Shown piece by piece: positions 13,399 to 27,084 of a stretch of DNA of 64,000 nt. Each line of letters begins with the position of its first letter. Position 1 is the first letter of the stretch. Origin of the DNA: Glandiceps talaboti (Eukaryota; Hemichordata; Enteropneusta; Spengelidae); the NCBI RefSeq assembly GCF_964340395.1, contig NC_135557.1, positions 124,001 to 188,000 of the forward strand. The letters run 5' to 3'. The notes below the pieces were generated by a model, which was not told the origin of the DNA, did not search any database, and saw nothing but the letters and a program-made list of their open reading frames with translations. Made by a program: the position numbers and the translations under genes.

Positions 13399-15330
13399 GT
13401 GCAAACAGGTCAAACCTCTCCAAACCAGTCAAAAACCTATCCAAACCTGTCCAAAATAGGTGCAAACAACTCAAAACCCGTCAAAACCAGTCAAAACTTG
13501 TCCAAACCTGTCCAAACCTATCAAAACCGGTCCAAACCGGTCGAAAACCAGTGCAAACAAGTCAAAACTGATCAAAACCAGTCAACACTGGTTTTTAACC
13601 GGTCAAAACTGATCAAAACTGGTCAAAACCTGTGCAAACATATCAAAACCGGTCTAGAACCGGTCCAAACCTGTCCAAAACCATTCCAAACCCGGCACAA
13701 CCTGTCCAAACCGGTCCAAAACTATTGCAAACAAGACAAAAAAGGTCAAAACCTGTCCATACCGGTTTTAAACCAGTCAGATCTGATTATAATTATTTAA
13801 AACATAAACAATACTGTCAAAAACTGGTCAAACCTGTCGCAAACCGGTTTAAAACCAGTGAAAACTGGTCAAAACCTGTGCAAACAGGTCAAACCTCTCC
13901 AAACAGGTCAAAAACCTATCCAAACCTGTCCAAAATAGGTGCAAACAACTCAAAACCCGTCAAAACCAGTCAAAACTTGTCCAAACCTGTCCAAACCTGT
14001 CCAAACCGGTCCAAACCGGTCGAAAACCTATCGAAACTGGTCCAAAACCAGTGCAAACAAGTCAAAACTGATCAAAACAAGTCAACACCGGTTTAAAACC
14101 GGTCAAAACTGATCAAAACTGGTCAAAACCTGTCAAAACCGGTTCAAAACCAGTCAACACAGGTTTAAAACCGATCAAAACTGATCAAAACTGGTCAAAA
14201 CCTGTGCAAACCTGTCAAACCTATCCGAACCTGTCCAAAATAGGTGCAAACAACTCAAAACCCGTCAAAACCAGTCAAAACTTGTCCAAACCTGTCCAAA
14301 CCTGTCCAAACCGTCCAAACCGGTCGAAAACCTATCGAAACTGGTCCAAAAAATAGTGCAAACAAGTCAAAACTGATCAAAACCAGTCAACACCGGTTTA
14401 AAACCGGACAAAACTGATTAAAACTGGTCAAAACCTGTCAAAACCGGTTCAAAACCAGTCAACACAGGTTTAAAACCGATCAAAACTGATCAAAACCTGT
14501 GCAAACCTGTCAAACCGGTCCAAACCGTTCAAAAATAGGTGCAAACAACTCAAAACCCGTCAAAACCGATCAATACTTGTCAAAACATGTCCAAACCTTT
14601 CCAAACAGGTCAAAACCAGTCGAAAACCCATCCAAATTGGTCTAAAACCAGTGCAAACAAGTCTAAACTGATCAAAACAAGTCAACACCGGTTTAAAACC
14701 AATCAAAACTGATCAAAACTGGTCAAAACCTGTCGCAAACCGGTTTAAAACCAGTGAAAACTGGTCAAAACCTGTGCAAACAGGTCAAACGTCTCCAAAC
14801 CGGTCAAAAACCTATCCAAAACTGTCCAAAATAGGTGCAAACAACTCAAAACCCGTCAAAACCAGACAAAACTTGTCAAAACCTGTCCAAACCTGTCCAA
14901 ACCGGTCCAAACCGGTCGAAAACCTATCGAAACTGGTCCAAAACCAGTGCAAACAAGTCAAAACTGATCAAAACCAGTCAACACCGGTTTAAAACCGGTC
15001 AAAACTGATCAAAACTGGTCAAAACCTGTCAAAACCGGTTCAAAACCAGTCAACACAGGTTTAAAACCGATCAAAACTGATCAAAACTGGTCAAAACCTG
15101 TGCAAACCTGTCAAACCGGTCCAAACCGGTCAAAAATAGGTGCAAACAACTCAAAACCCGTCAAAACCGATCAATACTTGTCAAAACATGTCCAAACCTT
15201 TCGAAACCGGTCCAAACCAGTCGAAAACCCATACAAACTGGTCTAAAACCAGTGCAAACAAGTCAAAACAGATCAAAACCAGTCAACACCGGTTTAAAAC
15301 CGATCAAAACTGATCAAAACTGGTCAAAAC
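13073..15330 (+). repeat. 3.6-kb-offset duplication, left copy
   Basis: This stretch matches 16,669-18,928 with an offset of 3,596-3,598 bp. The offset grows by two because bases are missing here near 13,830 and 14,313. The copies diverge near 15,331, where this one continues AACCTGTAAAAACCGG and the other AACCTGTCGCAAACCG. Confidence 0.78.
13651..13818 (+). repeat. Satellite A marker segment M, copy 7
   Basis: 168 bp with a derived change: ATTATTTAAAAC replaces ATTAGTTAAAAC near its end. Only the copy at 17,247 shares it, 3,596 bp downstream, which shows that these two were copied together. Just after this copy two A residues are missing (GGTCAAACCTGTCGC). Confidence 0.9.
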
Positions 15331-15539
15331 CTGTAAAAACCGGTTCAAAACCAGTCAACACAGGTTTAAAACCGATCAAAACTGATCAAAACTGGTCAAA
15401 ACCTGTGCAAACCTGTCAAACCGGTCGAAACCGGTCAAAAATAGGTGCAAACAACTCAAAACCCGTCAAAACCGATCAAAACTTGTCAAAACCTGTCCAA
15501 ACCTTTCCAAACCGGTCCAAACCAGTCGAAAACCAATCC

Positions 15540-17000
15540 AAATTGGTCTAAAACCAGTGCAAACAAGTCAAAACTGATCAAAACCAGTCAACACCGGTTT
15601 AAAACCGGTCAAAACTGATCAAAACTGGTCAAAACCTGTAAAAACCGGTTCAAAACCAGTCAACACAGGTTTAAAACCGATCAAAACTGATCAAAACTGG
15701 TCAAAACCTGTCAAAACCGATCAAACTTGTCAAAACATGTCCAAACCTTTCCAAACCGGTCCAAACCAGTCGAAAACCCATCCAAACTGGTCTAAAACCA
15801 GTGCAAACAAGTCAAAACTGATCAAAACCAGTCAACACCTGTTTAAAACCGATCAAAACTGGTCAAAACCTGTCGCAAACCGGTTTAAAACCAGTGAAAA
15901 CTGGTCAAAACCTGTGCAAACCTATCAAACCGGTCGAAACCGGTCAAAAATAGGTGCAAACAACTCAAAACCCGTCAAAACCGATCAAAACTTGTCAAAA
16001 CCTGTCCAAACCTTTCCAAACCGGTCCAAACCAGTCGAAAACCAATCCAAACTGGTCTAAAACCAGTGCAAACAAGTCAAAACTGATCAAAACCAGTCAA
16101 CATCGGTTTAAAGCCGATCAAAACTGATCAAAACTGGTCAAAACCTGTCGCAAACCGGTTTAAAACCAGTGAAAACTGGTCAAAACCTGTGCAAACAGGT
16201 CAAACCTCTCCAAACCAGTCAAAAACCTATCCAAACCTGTCCAAAATAGGTGCAAACAACTCAAAACCCGTCAAAACCAGTCAAAACTTGTCCAAACCTG
16301 TCCAAACCTATCAAAACCGGTCCAAACCGGTCGAAAACCAGTGCAAACAAGTCAAAACTGATCAAAACCAGTCAACACTGGTTTTTAACCGGTCAAAACT
16401 GATCAAAACTGGTCAAAACCTGTGCAAACATATCAAAACCGGTCTAGAACCGGTCCAAACCTGTCCAAAACCATTCCAAACCCGGCACAACCTGTCCAAA
16501 CCGGTCCAAAACTATTGCAAACAAGACAAAAAAGGTCAAAACCTGTCCATACCGGTTTTAAACCAGTCAGATCTGATTATAATTAGTTAAAACATAAACA
16601 ATACTGTCAAAAACTGGTCAAAACCTGTCGCAAACCGGTTTAAAACCAGTGAAAACTGGTCAAAACCTGTGCAAACAGGTCAAACCTCTCCAAACAGGTC
16701 AAAAACCTATCCAAACCTGTCCAAAATAGGTGCAAACAACTCAAAACCCGTCAAAACCAGTCAAAACTTGTCCAAACCTGTCCAAACCTGTCCAAACCGG
16801 TCCAAACCGGTCGAAAACCTATCGAAACTGGTCCAAAACCAGTGCAAACAAGTCAAAACTGATCAAAACAAGTCAACACCGGTTTAAAACCGGTCAAAAC
16901 TGATCAAAACTGGTCAAAACCTGTCAAAACCGGTTCAAAACCAGTCAACACAGGTTTAAAACCGATCAAAACTGATCAAAACTGGTCAAAACCTGTGCAA
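15540..17000 (+). repeat. 1.46-kb higher-order block, copy 3
   Basis: Counterpart of 6,660-8,115 and 11,620-13,080, again containing one M segment (16,441-16,608). Confidence 0.8.
16441..16608 (+). repeat. Satellite A marker segment M, copy 8
   Basis: 168 bp, standard form (ATTAGTTAAAAC). It is the +3,922 counterpart of the copy at 12,519. Confidence 0.9.
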
Positions 17001-18928
17001 ACAGGTCAAACCTCTCCAAACCAGTCAAAAACCTATCCAAACCTGTCCAAAATAGGTGCAAACAACTCAAAACCCGTCAAAACCAGTCAAAACTTGTCCA
17101 AACCTGTCCAAACCTATCAAAACCGGTCCAAACCGGTCGAAAACCAGTGCAAACAAGTCAAAACTGATCAAAACCAGTCAACACTGGTTTTTAACCGGTC
17201 AAAACTGATCAAAACTGGTCAAAACCTGTGCAAACATATCAAAACCGGTCTAGAACCGGTCCAAACCTGTCCAAAACCATTCCAAACCCGGCACAACCTG
17301 TCCAAACCGGTCCAAAACTATTGCAAACAAGACAAAAAAGGTCAAAACCTGTCCATACCGGTTTTAAACCAGTCAGATCTGATTATAATTATTTAAAACA
17401 TAAACAATACTGTCAAAAACTGGTCAAAACCTGTCGCAAACCGGTTTAAAACCAGTGAAAACTGGTCAAAACCTGTGCAAACAGGTCAAACCTCTCCAAA
17501 CAGGTCAAAAACCTATCCAAACCTGTCCAAAATAGGTGCAAACAACTCAAAACCCGTCAAAACCAGTCAAAACTTGTCCAAACCTGTCCAAACCTGTCCA
17601 AACCGGTCCAAACCGGTCGAAAACCTATCGAAACTGGTCCAAAACCAGTGCAAACAAGTCAAAACTGATCAAAACAAGTCAACACCGGTTTAAAACCGGT
17701 CAAAACTGATCAAAACTGGTCAAAACCTGTCAAAACCGGTTCAAAACCAGTCAACACAGGTTTAAAACCGATCAAAACTGATCAAAACTGGTCAAAACCT
17801 GTGCAAACCTGTCAAACCTATCCGAACCTGTCCAAAATAGGTGCAAACAACTCAAAACCCGTCAAAACCAGTCAAAACTTGTCCAAACCTGTCCAAACCT
17901 GTCCAAACCGGTCCAAACCGGTCGAAAACCTATCGAAACTGGTCCAAAAAATAGTGCAAACAAGTCAAAACTGATCAAAACCAGTCAACACCGGTTTAAA
18001 ACCGGACAAAACTGATTAAAACTGGTCAAAACCTGTCAAAACCGGTTCAAAACCAGTCAACACAGGTTTAAAACCGATCAAAACTGATCAAAACCTGTGC
18101 AAACCTGTCAAACCGGTCCAAACCGTTCAAAAATAGGTGCAAACAACTCAAAACCCGTCAAAACCGATCAATACTTGTCAAAACATGTCCAAACCTTTCC
18201 AAACAGGTCAAAACCAGTCGAAAACCCATCCAAATTGGTCTAAAACCAGTGCAAACAAGTCTAAACTGATCAAAACAAGTCAACACCGGTTTAAAACCAA
18301 TCAAAACTGATCAAAACTGGTCAAAACCTGTCGCAAACCGGTTTAAAACCAGTGAAAACTGGTCAAAACCTGTGCAAACAGGTCAAACGTCTCCAAACCG
18401 GTCAAAAACCTATCCAAAACTGTCCAAAATAGGTGCAAACAACTCAAAACCCGTCAAAACCAGTCAAAACTTGTCAAAACCTGTCCAAACCTGTCCAAAC
18501 CGGTCCAAACCGGTCGAAAACCTATCGAAACTGGTCCAAAACCAGTGCAAACAAGTCAAAACTGATCAAAACCAGTCAACACCGGTTTAAAACCGGTCAA
18601 AACTGATCAAAACTGGTCAAAACCTGTCAAAACCGGTTCAAAACCAGTCAACACAGGTTTAAAACCGATCAAAACTGATCAAAACTGGTCAAAACCTGTG
18701 CAAACCTGTCAAACCGGTCCAAACCGGTCAAAAATAGGTGCAAACAACTCAAAACCCGTCAAAACCGATCAATACTTGTCAAAACATGTCCAAACCTTTC
18801 GAAACCGGTCCAAACCAGTCGAAAACCCATACAAACTGGTCTAAAACCAGTGCAAACAAGTCAAAACAGATCAAAACCAGTCAACACCGGTTTAAAACCG
18901 ATCAAAACTGATCAAAACTGGTCAAAAC
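16669..18928 (+). repeat. 3.6-kb-offset duplication, right copy
   Basis: Counterpart of 13,073-15,330, including the shared ATTATTTAAAAC variant in its M segment. Its right part also matches about 8,100-9,250 at offset 9,687, so the same block has been copied at least twice over different distances. Confidence 0.78.
17247..17414 (+). repeat. Satellite A marker segment M, copy 9
   Basis: 168 bp with the derived ATTATTTAAAAC change shared only with the copy at 13,651. No further M copy is seen until 34,689. Confidence 0.9.
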
Positions 18929-20690
18929 CTGTCGCAAACCGAATAAAAACCAGTGAAAACTGGTCAAAACCCGTGCAAACAGGTCAAACATCTCCAAACC
19001 GGTCAAAGACCTATCCAAACCTGTCCAAAATAGGTGCAAACAACTCAAAACCCGTCAAAACCAGTCAAAACTTGTCCAAACCTGTCCAAACCTGTCCAAA
19101 CCGGTCCAAACCAGTCGAAAACCCATCCAAACTGGTCCAAAACCAGTGCAAACAAGTCAAAACTGATCAAAACCAGTCAACACCGGTTTAAAACCGGTCA
19201 AAACTGATCAAAACTGGTCAAAACCTGTCGCAAACCGGTTTAAAACCAGTGAAAACTGGTCAAAACCTGTGCAAACCTGTCAAACCGGTCCAAACCGGTC
19301 AAAAATAGGTGCAAACAACTCAAAACCCGTCAAAACCGACAAACTTGTCAAAACATGTCCAAACCTTTCCAAACCGGTCCAAACCAGTCGAAAACCCATC
19401 CAAACTGGTCTAAAACCAGTGCAAACAAGTCAAAACTGATCAAAACCAGTCAACACCTGTTTAAAACCGATCAAAACTGGTCAAAACCTGTCGCAAACCG
19501 GTTTAAAACCAGTGAAAACTGGTCAAAACCTGTGCAAACAGGTCAAACGTCTCCAAACCGGTCAAAAACCTATCCAAAACTGTCCAAAATAGGTGCAAAC
19601 AACTCAAAACCCGTCAAAACCAGTCAAAACTTGTCCAAACCTGTCCAAACCTGTCCAAACCGGTCCAAACCGGTCGAAAACCTATCGAAACTGGTCCAAA
19701 ACCAGTGCAAACAAGTCAAAACTGATCAAAACCAGTCAACACCGGTTTAAAACCGGTCAAAACTGATCAAAACTGGTCAAAACCTGTCAAAACCGGTTCA
19801 AAACCAGTCAACACAGGTTTAAAACCGATCAAAACTGATCAAAACTGGTCAAAACCTGTGCAAACCTGTCAAACCGGTCCAAACCGGTCAAAAATAGGTG
19901 CAAACAACTCAAAACCCGTCAAAACCGATCAATACTTGTCAAAACATGTCCAAACCTTTCGAAACCGGTCCAAACCAGTCGAAAACCCATACAAACTGGT
20001 CTAAAACCAGTGCAAACAAGTCAAAACAGATCAAAACCAGTCAACACCGGTTTAAAACCGATCAAAACTGATCAAAACTGGTCAAAACCTGTCGCAAACC
20101 GAATAAAAACCAGTGAAAACTGGTCAAAACCCGTGCAAACAGGTCAAACATCTCCAAACCGGTCAAAGACCTATCCAAACCTGTCCAAAATAGGTGCAAA
20201 CAACTCAAAACCCGTCAAAACCAGTCAAAACTTGTCCAAACCTGTCCAAACCTGTCCAAACCGGTCCAAACCAGTCGAAAACCCATCCAAACTGGTCCAA
20301 AACCAGTGCAAACAAGTCAAAACTGATCAAAACCAGTCAACACCGGTTTAAAACCGGTCAAAACTGATCAAAACTGGTCAAAACCTGTCGCAAACCGGTT
20401 TAAAACCAGTGAAAACTGGTCAAAACCTGTGCAAACCTGTCAAACCGGTCCAAACCGGTCAAAAATAGGTGCAAACAACTCAAAACCCGTCAAAACCGAC
20501 AAACTTGTCAAAACATGTCCAAACCTTTCCAAACCGGTCCAAACCAGTCGAAAACCCATCCAAACTGGTCTAAAACCAGTGCAAACAAGTCAAAACTGAT
20601 CAAAACCAGTCAACACCTGTTTAAAACCGATCAAAACTGGTCAAAACCTGTCGCAAACCGGTTTAAAACCAGTGAAAACTGGTCAAAACC
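18315..20690 (+). repeat. 1,160-bp tandem higher-order repeat
   Basis: About two units with a 1,160-bp period. Matching landmarks include GTGCAAACAGGTCAAACG at 18,372 and 19,532, and GTGCAAACAAGTCAAAAC at 18,850 and 20,010. The match stops near 20,690, where the sequence switches to CCCGTGCAAACCTGTC. Confidence 0.8.
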
Positions 20691-21900
20691 CGTGCAAACC
20701 TGTCAAACCGGTCAAAACCGGTCAAAAAAAGGTGCACACAACTCAAAACCCATCAAAACCGATCAAAACTTGTCAAAACCTGTCCAAACCTTTCCAAACC
20801 GGTCCAAACCGGTCGAAAACCAATCCAAACTGGTCTAAAACCAGTGCAAACAAGTCAAAACTGATCAAAACTGATCAAAACCAGTCAACACCTGTTTAAA
20901 ACCGATCAAAACTGGTCAAAACCTGTCGCAAACCGGTTTAAAACCAGTGAAAACTGGTCAAAACCTGTGCAAACCTGTCAAACCGGTCCAAACCGGTCAA
21001 AAATAGGTGCAAACAACTCAAAACCCGTCAAAACCGACAAACTTGTCAAAACATGTCCAAACCTTTCCAAACCGGTCCAAACCAGTCGAAAACCCATCCA
21101 AACTGGTCTAAAACCAGTGCAAACAAGTCAAAACTGATCAAAACCAGTCAACACCTGTTTAAAACCGATCAAAACTGGTCAAAACCTGTCGCAAACCGGT
21201 TTAAAACCAGTGAAAACTGGTCAAAACCCGTGCAAACCTGTCAAACCGGTCAAAACCGGTCAAAAATAGGTGCAAACAACTCAAAACCCATCAAAACCGA
21301 TCAAAACTTGTCAAAACCTGTCCAAACCTTTCCAAACCGGTCCAAACCGGTCGAAAACCAATCCAAACTGGTCTAAAACCAGTGCAAACAAGTCAAACCT
21401 GATCAAAACTGATCAAAACCAGTCAACACCTGTTTAAAACCGATCAAAACTGGTCAAAACCTGTCGCAAACCGGTTTAAAACCAGTGAAAACTGGTCAAA
21501 ACCCGTGCAAACATGTCAAACCGGTCAAAACCGGTCAAAAATAGGTGCAAACAACTCAAAACCCATCAAAACCGATCAAAACTTGTCAAAACCTGTCCAA
21601 ACCTTTCCAAACCGGTCCAAACCGGTCGAAAACCAATCCAAACTGGTCTAAAACCAGTGCAAACAAGTCAGAACTGATCAAAACCAGTCAACATCGGTTT
21701 AAAACCGATCAAAACTAATCAAAACTGGTCAAAACCTGTCGCAAACCGGTTTAAAACCACTGAAAACTGGTCAAAACCCGTGCAAACCTGTCAAACCGGT
21801 CAAAACCGGTCAAAAATAGGTGCAAACAACTCAAAACCCATCAAAACCGATCAAAACTTGTCAAAACATGTCAAAACCTTTCCAAACCGATCCAAACCGG
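20010..21900 (+). repeat. 10.8-kb-offset duplication, right copy
   Basis: Counterpart of 9,163-11,050. Private substitutions such as GTCAAACCTGATC near 21,395 and GTCAGAACTGATC near 21,667 show that it has diverged since the duplication. Confidence 0.72.
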
Positions 21901-23904
21901 TTGAAAACCAATCCAAACTGGTCTAAAACCAGTGCAAACAAGTCAAAACTGATCAAAACCAGTCAACATCGGTTTAAAACCGATCAAAACTGATCAAAAC
22001 TGGTCAAAACCTGTCGCAAACCGGTTTAAAACCAGTGAAAACTGGTCAAAACCTGTGCAAACCTGTCAAACCGGTCGAAACCGGTCAAAAATAGGTGCAA
22101 ACAACTCAAAACCCGTCAAAACCGATCAAAACTTGTCAAAACCTGTCCAAACCTTTCCAAACCGGTCCAAACCAGTCGAAAACCAATCCAAATTGGTCTA
22201 AAACCAGTGCAAACAAGTCATAACTGATCAAAACCAGTCAACACCGGTTTAAAGCCGATCAAAACTGATCAAAACTGGTCAAAACCTGTCGCAAACCGGT
22301 TTAAAACCAGTGAAAACTGGTCAAAACCTGTGCAAACAGGTCAAACCTCTCCAAACCAGTCAAAAACCTATCCAAACCTGTCCAAAATAGGTGCAAACAA
22401 CTCAAAACCCGTCAAAACCAGTCAAAACTTGTCCAAACCTGTCCAAACCTGTCCAAACCGATCCAAACCGGTCGAAAACCTATCGAAACTGGTCCAAAAC
22501 CAGTGCAAACAAGTCAAAACTGATCAAAACCAGTCAACACCGGTTTAAAACCGGTCAAAACTGATCAAAACTGGTCAAAACCTGTCAAAACCGGTTCAAA
22601 ACCAGTCAACACTGGTTTAAAACTGATCAAAACTGATCAAAACTGGTCAAAACCTGTCGCAAACCGGTTTAAAACCAGTGAAAACTGGTCAAAACCCGTG
22701 CAAACCTGTCAAACCGGTCAAAACCGGTCAAAAATAGGTGCAAACAACTCAAAACCCATCAAAACCGATCAAAACTTGTCAAAACATGTCCAAACCTTTC
22801 CAAACCGATCCAAACCGGTTGAAAACCAATCCAAACTGGTCTAAAACCAGTGCAAACAAGTCAAAACTGATCAAAACCAGTCAACATCGGTTTAAAACCG
22901 ATCAAAACTGATCAAAACTGGTCAAAACCTGTCGCAAACCGGTTTAAAACCAGTGAAAACTGGTCAAAACCTGTGCAAACCTGTCAAACCGGTCGAAACC
23001 GGTCAAAAATAGGTGCAAACAACTCAAAACCCGTCAAAACCGATCAAAACAGGTTTAAAACTGATCAAAACTGATCAAAACTGGTCAAAACCTGTGCAAA
23101 CCTGTCAAACCTATCCGAACCTGTCCAAAATAGGTGCAAACAACTCAAAACCCGTCAAAACCAGTCAAAACTTGTCCAAACCTGTCCAAACCTGTCCAAA
23201 CCAGTCCAAACCGGTCGAAAACCTATCGAAACTGGTCCAAAAAATAGTGCAAACAAGTCAAAACTGATCAAAACCAGTCAACACCGGTTTAAAACCGGAC
23301 AAAACTGATCAAAACTGGTCAAAACCTTTCAAAACCGGTTCAAAACCAGTCAACACAGGTTTAAAACCGATCAAAACTGGTCAAAATCTGTCGCAAACCG
23401 GTTTAAAACTAGTGAAAACTGGTCAAAACCCGTGCAAACCTGTCAAACCGGTCAAAACCGGTCAAAAATAGGTGCAAACAACTCAAAACCCATCAAAACC
23501 GATCAAAACTTGTCAAAACCTGTCCAAACCTTTCCAAACCGGTCCAAACCGGTCGAAAACCAATCCAAACTGGTCTAAAACCAGTGCAAACAAGTCAAAA
23601 CTGATCAAAACTGATCAAAACCAGTCAACACCTGTTTAAAACCGATCAAAACTGGTCAAAACCTGTCGCAAACCGGTTTAAAACCAGTGAAAACTGGTCA
23701 AAACCCGTGCAAACATGTCAAACCGGTCAAAACCGGTCAAAAATAGGTGCAAACAACTCAAAACCCATCAAAACCGATCAAAACTTGTCAAAACCTGTCC
23801 AAACCTTTCCAAACCGGTCCAAACCGGTCGAAAAACAATCCAAACTGGTCTAAAACCAGTGCAAACAAGTCAAAACTGATCAAAACCAGTCAACATCGGT
23901 TTAA

Positions 23905-25770
23905 AACCGATCAAAACTGATCAAAACTGGTCAAAACCTGTCGCAAACCGGTTTAAAACCACTGAAAACTGGTCAAAACCCGTGCAAACCTGTCAAACCG
24001 GTCAAAACCGGTCAAAAATAGGTGCAAACAACTCAAAACCCATCAAAACCGATCAAAACTTGTCAAAACATGTCCAAACCTTTCCAAACCGATCCAAACC
24101 GGTTGAAAACCAATCCAAACTGGTCTAAAACCAGTGCAAACAAGTCAAAACTGATCAAAACCAGTCAACATCGGTTTAAAACCGATCAAAACTGATCAAA
24201 ACTGGTCAAAACCTATCGCAAACCGGTTTAAAACCAGTGAAAACTGGTCAAAACCTGTGCAAACCTGTCAAACCGGTCGAAACCGGTCAAAAATAGGTGC
24301 AAACAACTCAAAACCCGTCAAAACCGATCAAAACTTGTCAAAACCTGTCCAAACCTTTCCAAACCGGTCCAAACCAGTCGAAAACCAATCCAAATTGGTC
24401 TAAAACCAGTGCAAACAAGTCATAACTGATCAAAACCAGTCAACACCGGTTTAAAGCCGATCAAAACTGATCAAAACTGGTCAAAACCTGTCGCAAACCG
24501 GTTTAAAACCAGTGAAAACTGGTCAAAACCTGTGCAAACAGGTCAAACCTCTCCAAACCAGTCAAAAACCTATCCAAACCTGTCCAAAATAGGTGCAAAC
24601 AACTCAAAACCCGTCAAAACCAGTCAAAACTTGTCCAAACCTGTCCAAACCTGTCCAAACCGATCCAAACCGGTCGAAAACCTATCGAAACTGGTCCAAA
24701 ACCAGTGCAAACAAGTCAAAACTGATCAAAACCAGTCAACACCGGTTTAAAACCGGTCAAAACTGATCAAAACTGGTCAAAACCTGTCAAAACCGGTTCA
24801 AAACCAGTCAACACTGGTTTAAAACTGATCAAAACTGATCAAAACTGGTCAAAACCTGTCGCAAACCGGTTTAAAACCAGTGAAAACTGGTCAAAACCCG
24901 TGCAAACCTGTCAAACCGGTCAAAACCGGTCAAAAATAGGTGCAAACAACTCAAAACCCATCAAAACCGATCAAAACTTGTCAAAACATGTCCAAACCTT
25001 TCCAAACCGATCCAAACCGGTTGAAAACCAATCCAAACTGGTCTAAAACCAGTGCAAACAAGTCAAAACTGATCAAAACCAGTCAACATCGGTTTAAAAC
25101 CGATCAAAACTGATCAAAACTGGTCAAAACCTGTCGCAAACCGGTTTAAAACCAGTGAAAACTGGTCAAAACCTGTGCAAACCTGTCAAACCGGTCGAAA
25201 CCGGTCAAAAATAGGTGCAAACAACTCAAAACCCGTCAAAACCGATCAAAACTTGTCAAAACCTGTCCAAACCTTTCCAAACCGGTCCAAACCAGTCGAA
25301 AACCAATCCAAATTGGTCTAAAACCAGTGCAAACAAGTCATAACTGATCAAAACCAGTCAACACCGGTTTAAAGCCGATCAAAACTGATCAAAACTGGTC
25401 AAAACCTGTCGCAAACCGGTTTAAAACCAGTGAAAACTGGTCAAAACCTGTGCAAACAGGTCAAACCTCTCCAAACCAGTCAAAAACCTATCCAAACCTG
25501 TCCAAAATAGGTGCAAACAACTCAAAACCCGTCAAAACCAGTCAAAACTTGTCCAAACCTGTCCAAACCTGTCCAAACCGATCCAAACCGGTCGAAAACC
25601 TATCGAAACTGGTCCAAAACCAGTGCAAACAAGTCAAAACTGATCAAAACCAGTCAACACCGGTTTAAAACCGGTCAAAACTGATCAAAACTGGTCAAAA
25701 CCTGTCAAAACCGGTTCAAAACCAGTCAACACTGGTTTAAAACTGATCAAAACTGATCAAAACTGGTCAA
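23905..25770 (+). repeat. 918-bp tandem higher-order repeat
   Basis: About two units with a 918-bp period. Landmarks are CCGATCCAAACCGGTTG at about 24,088 and 25,006, and GTGCAAACAGGTCAAACC at 24,532 and 25,450. A more distant copy of the same material lies near 22,330. The match ends near 25,770. Confidence 0.8.
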
Positions 25771-27084
25771 AACCTGTGCAAACCTGTCAAACCTATCCGA
25801 ACCTGTCCAAAATAGGTGCAAACAACTCAAAACCCGTCAAAACCAGTCAAAACTTGTCCAAACCTGTCCAAACCTGTCCAAACCAGTCCAAACCGGTCGA
25901 AAACCTATCGAAACTGGTTCAAAAAATAGTGCAAACAAGTCAAAACTGATCAAAACCAGTCAACACCTGTTTAAAACCGGACAAAACTGATCAAAACCGG
26001 TCAAAACTGATCAAAACTGGTCAAAACCTGTCAAAACCGGTTCAAAACCAGTCAACACAGGTTTAAAACTGATCAAAACTGATCAAAACTGGTCAAAACC
26101 TGTGCAAACCTGTCAAACCTATCCGAACCTGTCCAAAATAGGTGCAAACAACTCAAAACCCGTCAAAACCAGTCAAAACTTGTCCAAACCTGTCCAAACC
26201 TGTCCAAACCAGTCCAAACCGGTCGAAAACCTATCGAAACTGGTCCAAAAAATAGTGCAAACAAGTCAAAACTGATCAAAACCAGTCAACACCGGTTTAA
26301 AACCGGACAAAACTGATCAAAACTGGTCAAAACCTTTCAAAACCGGTTCAAAACCAGTCAACACAGGTTTAAAACCGATCAAAACTGATCAAAACTGGTC
26401 AAAACCTGTGCAAACCTGTCAAACCGGTCCAAACCAGTCAAAAATAGGTGCAAACAACTCAAAACCCGTCAAAACCGATTAAAACTTGTCAAAACATGTC
26501 CAAACCTTTCCAAACCGGTCCAAACCAGTGGAAAACCCATCCAAACTGGTCTAAAACCAGTGCAAACAAGTCAAAACTGATCAAAACCAGTCAACACCGG
26601 TTTAAAACCGATCAAAACTGATCAAAACTGGTCAAAACCTGTCGCTAACCGGTTTAAAACCAGTAAAAACTGGTCAAAACCTGTGCAAACAGGTCAAACG
26701 TCTCCAAACCGGTCAAAAACCTATCCAAAACTGTCCAAAATAGGTGCAAACAACTCAAAACCGGTTCAAAACCAGTCAACACAGGTTTAAAACCGATCAA
26801 AACTGGTCAAAATCTGTCGCAAACCGGTTTAAAACTAGTGAAAACTGGTCAAAACCTGTGCAAACCTGTCAAACCGGTCCAAAGCGGTCAAAAATAGGTG
26901 CAAACAACTCAAAACCCGTCAAAACCGAACAATACTAGTCAAAACATGTCCAAACCTTTCCAAACCGGTCCAAACCAGTCGAAAACCCATCCAAACTGGT
27001 CTGAAACCAGTGCAAACAAGTCAAAACAGATCAAAACCAGTCAACACCGGTTTAAAACCGATCAAAACTGATCAAAACTGGTCA

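Noticed and set aside
13632-14096. 154-codon frame fusing the M segment with following units
   Set aside because: It is open only because of the private G-to-T change in ATTATTTAAAAC and a two-base loss near 13,830. The equivalent frame in sister copies is closed.
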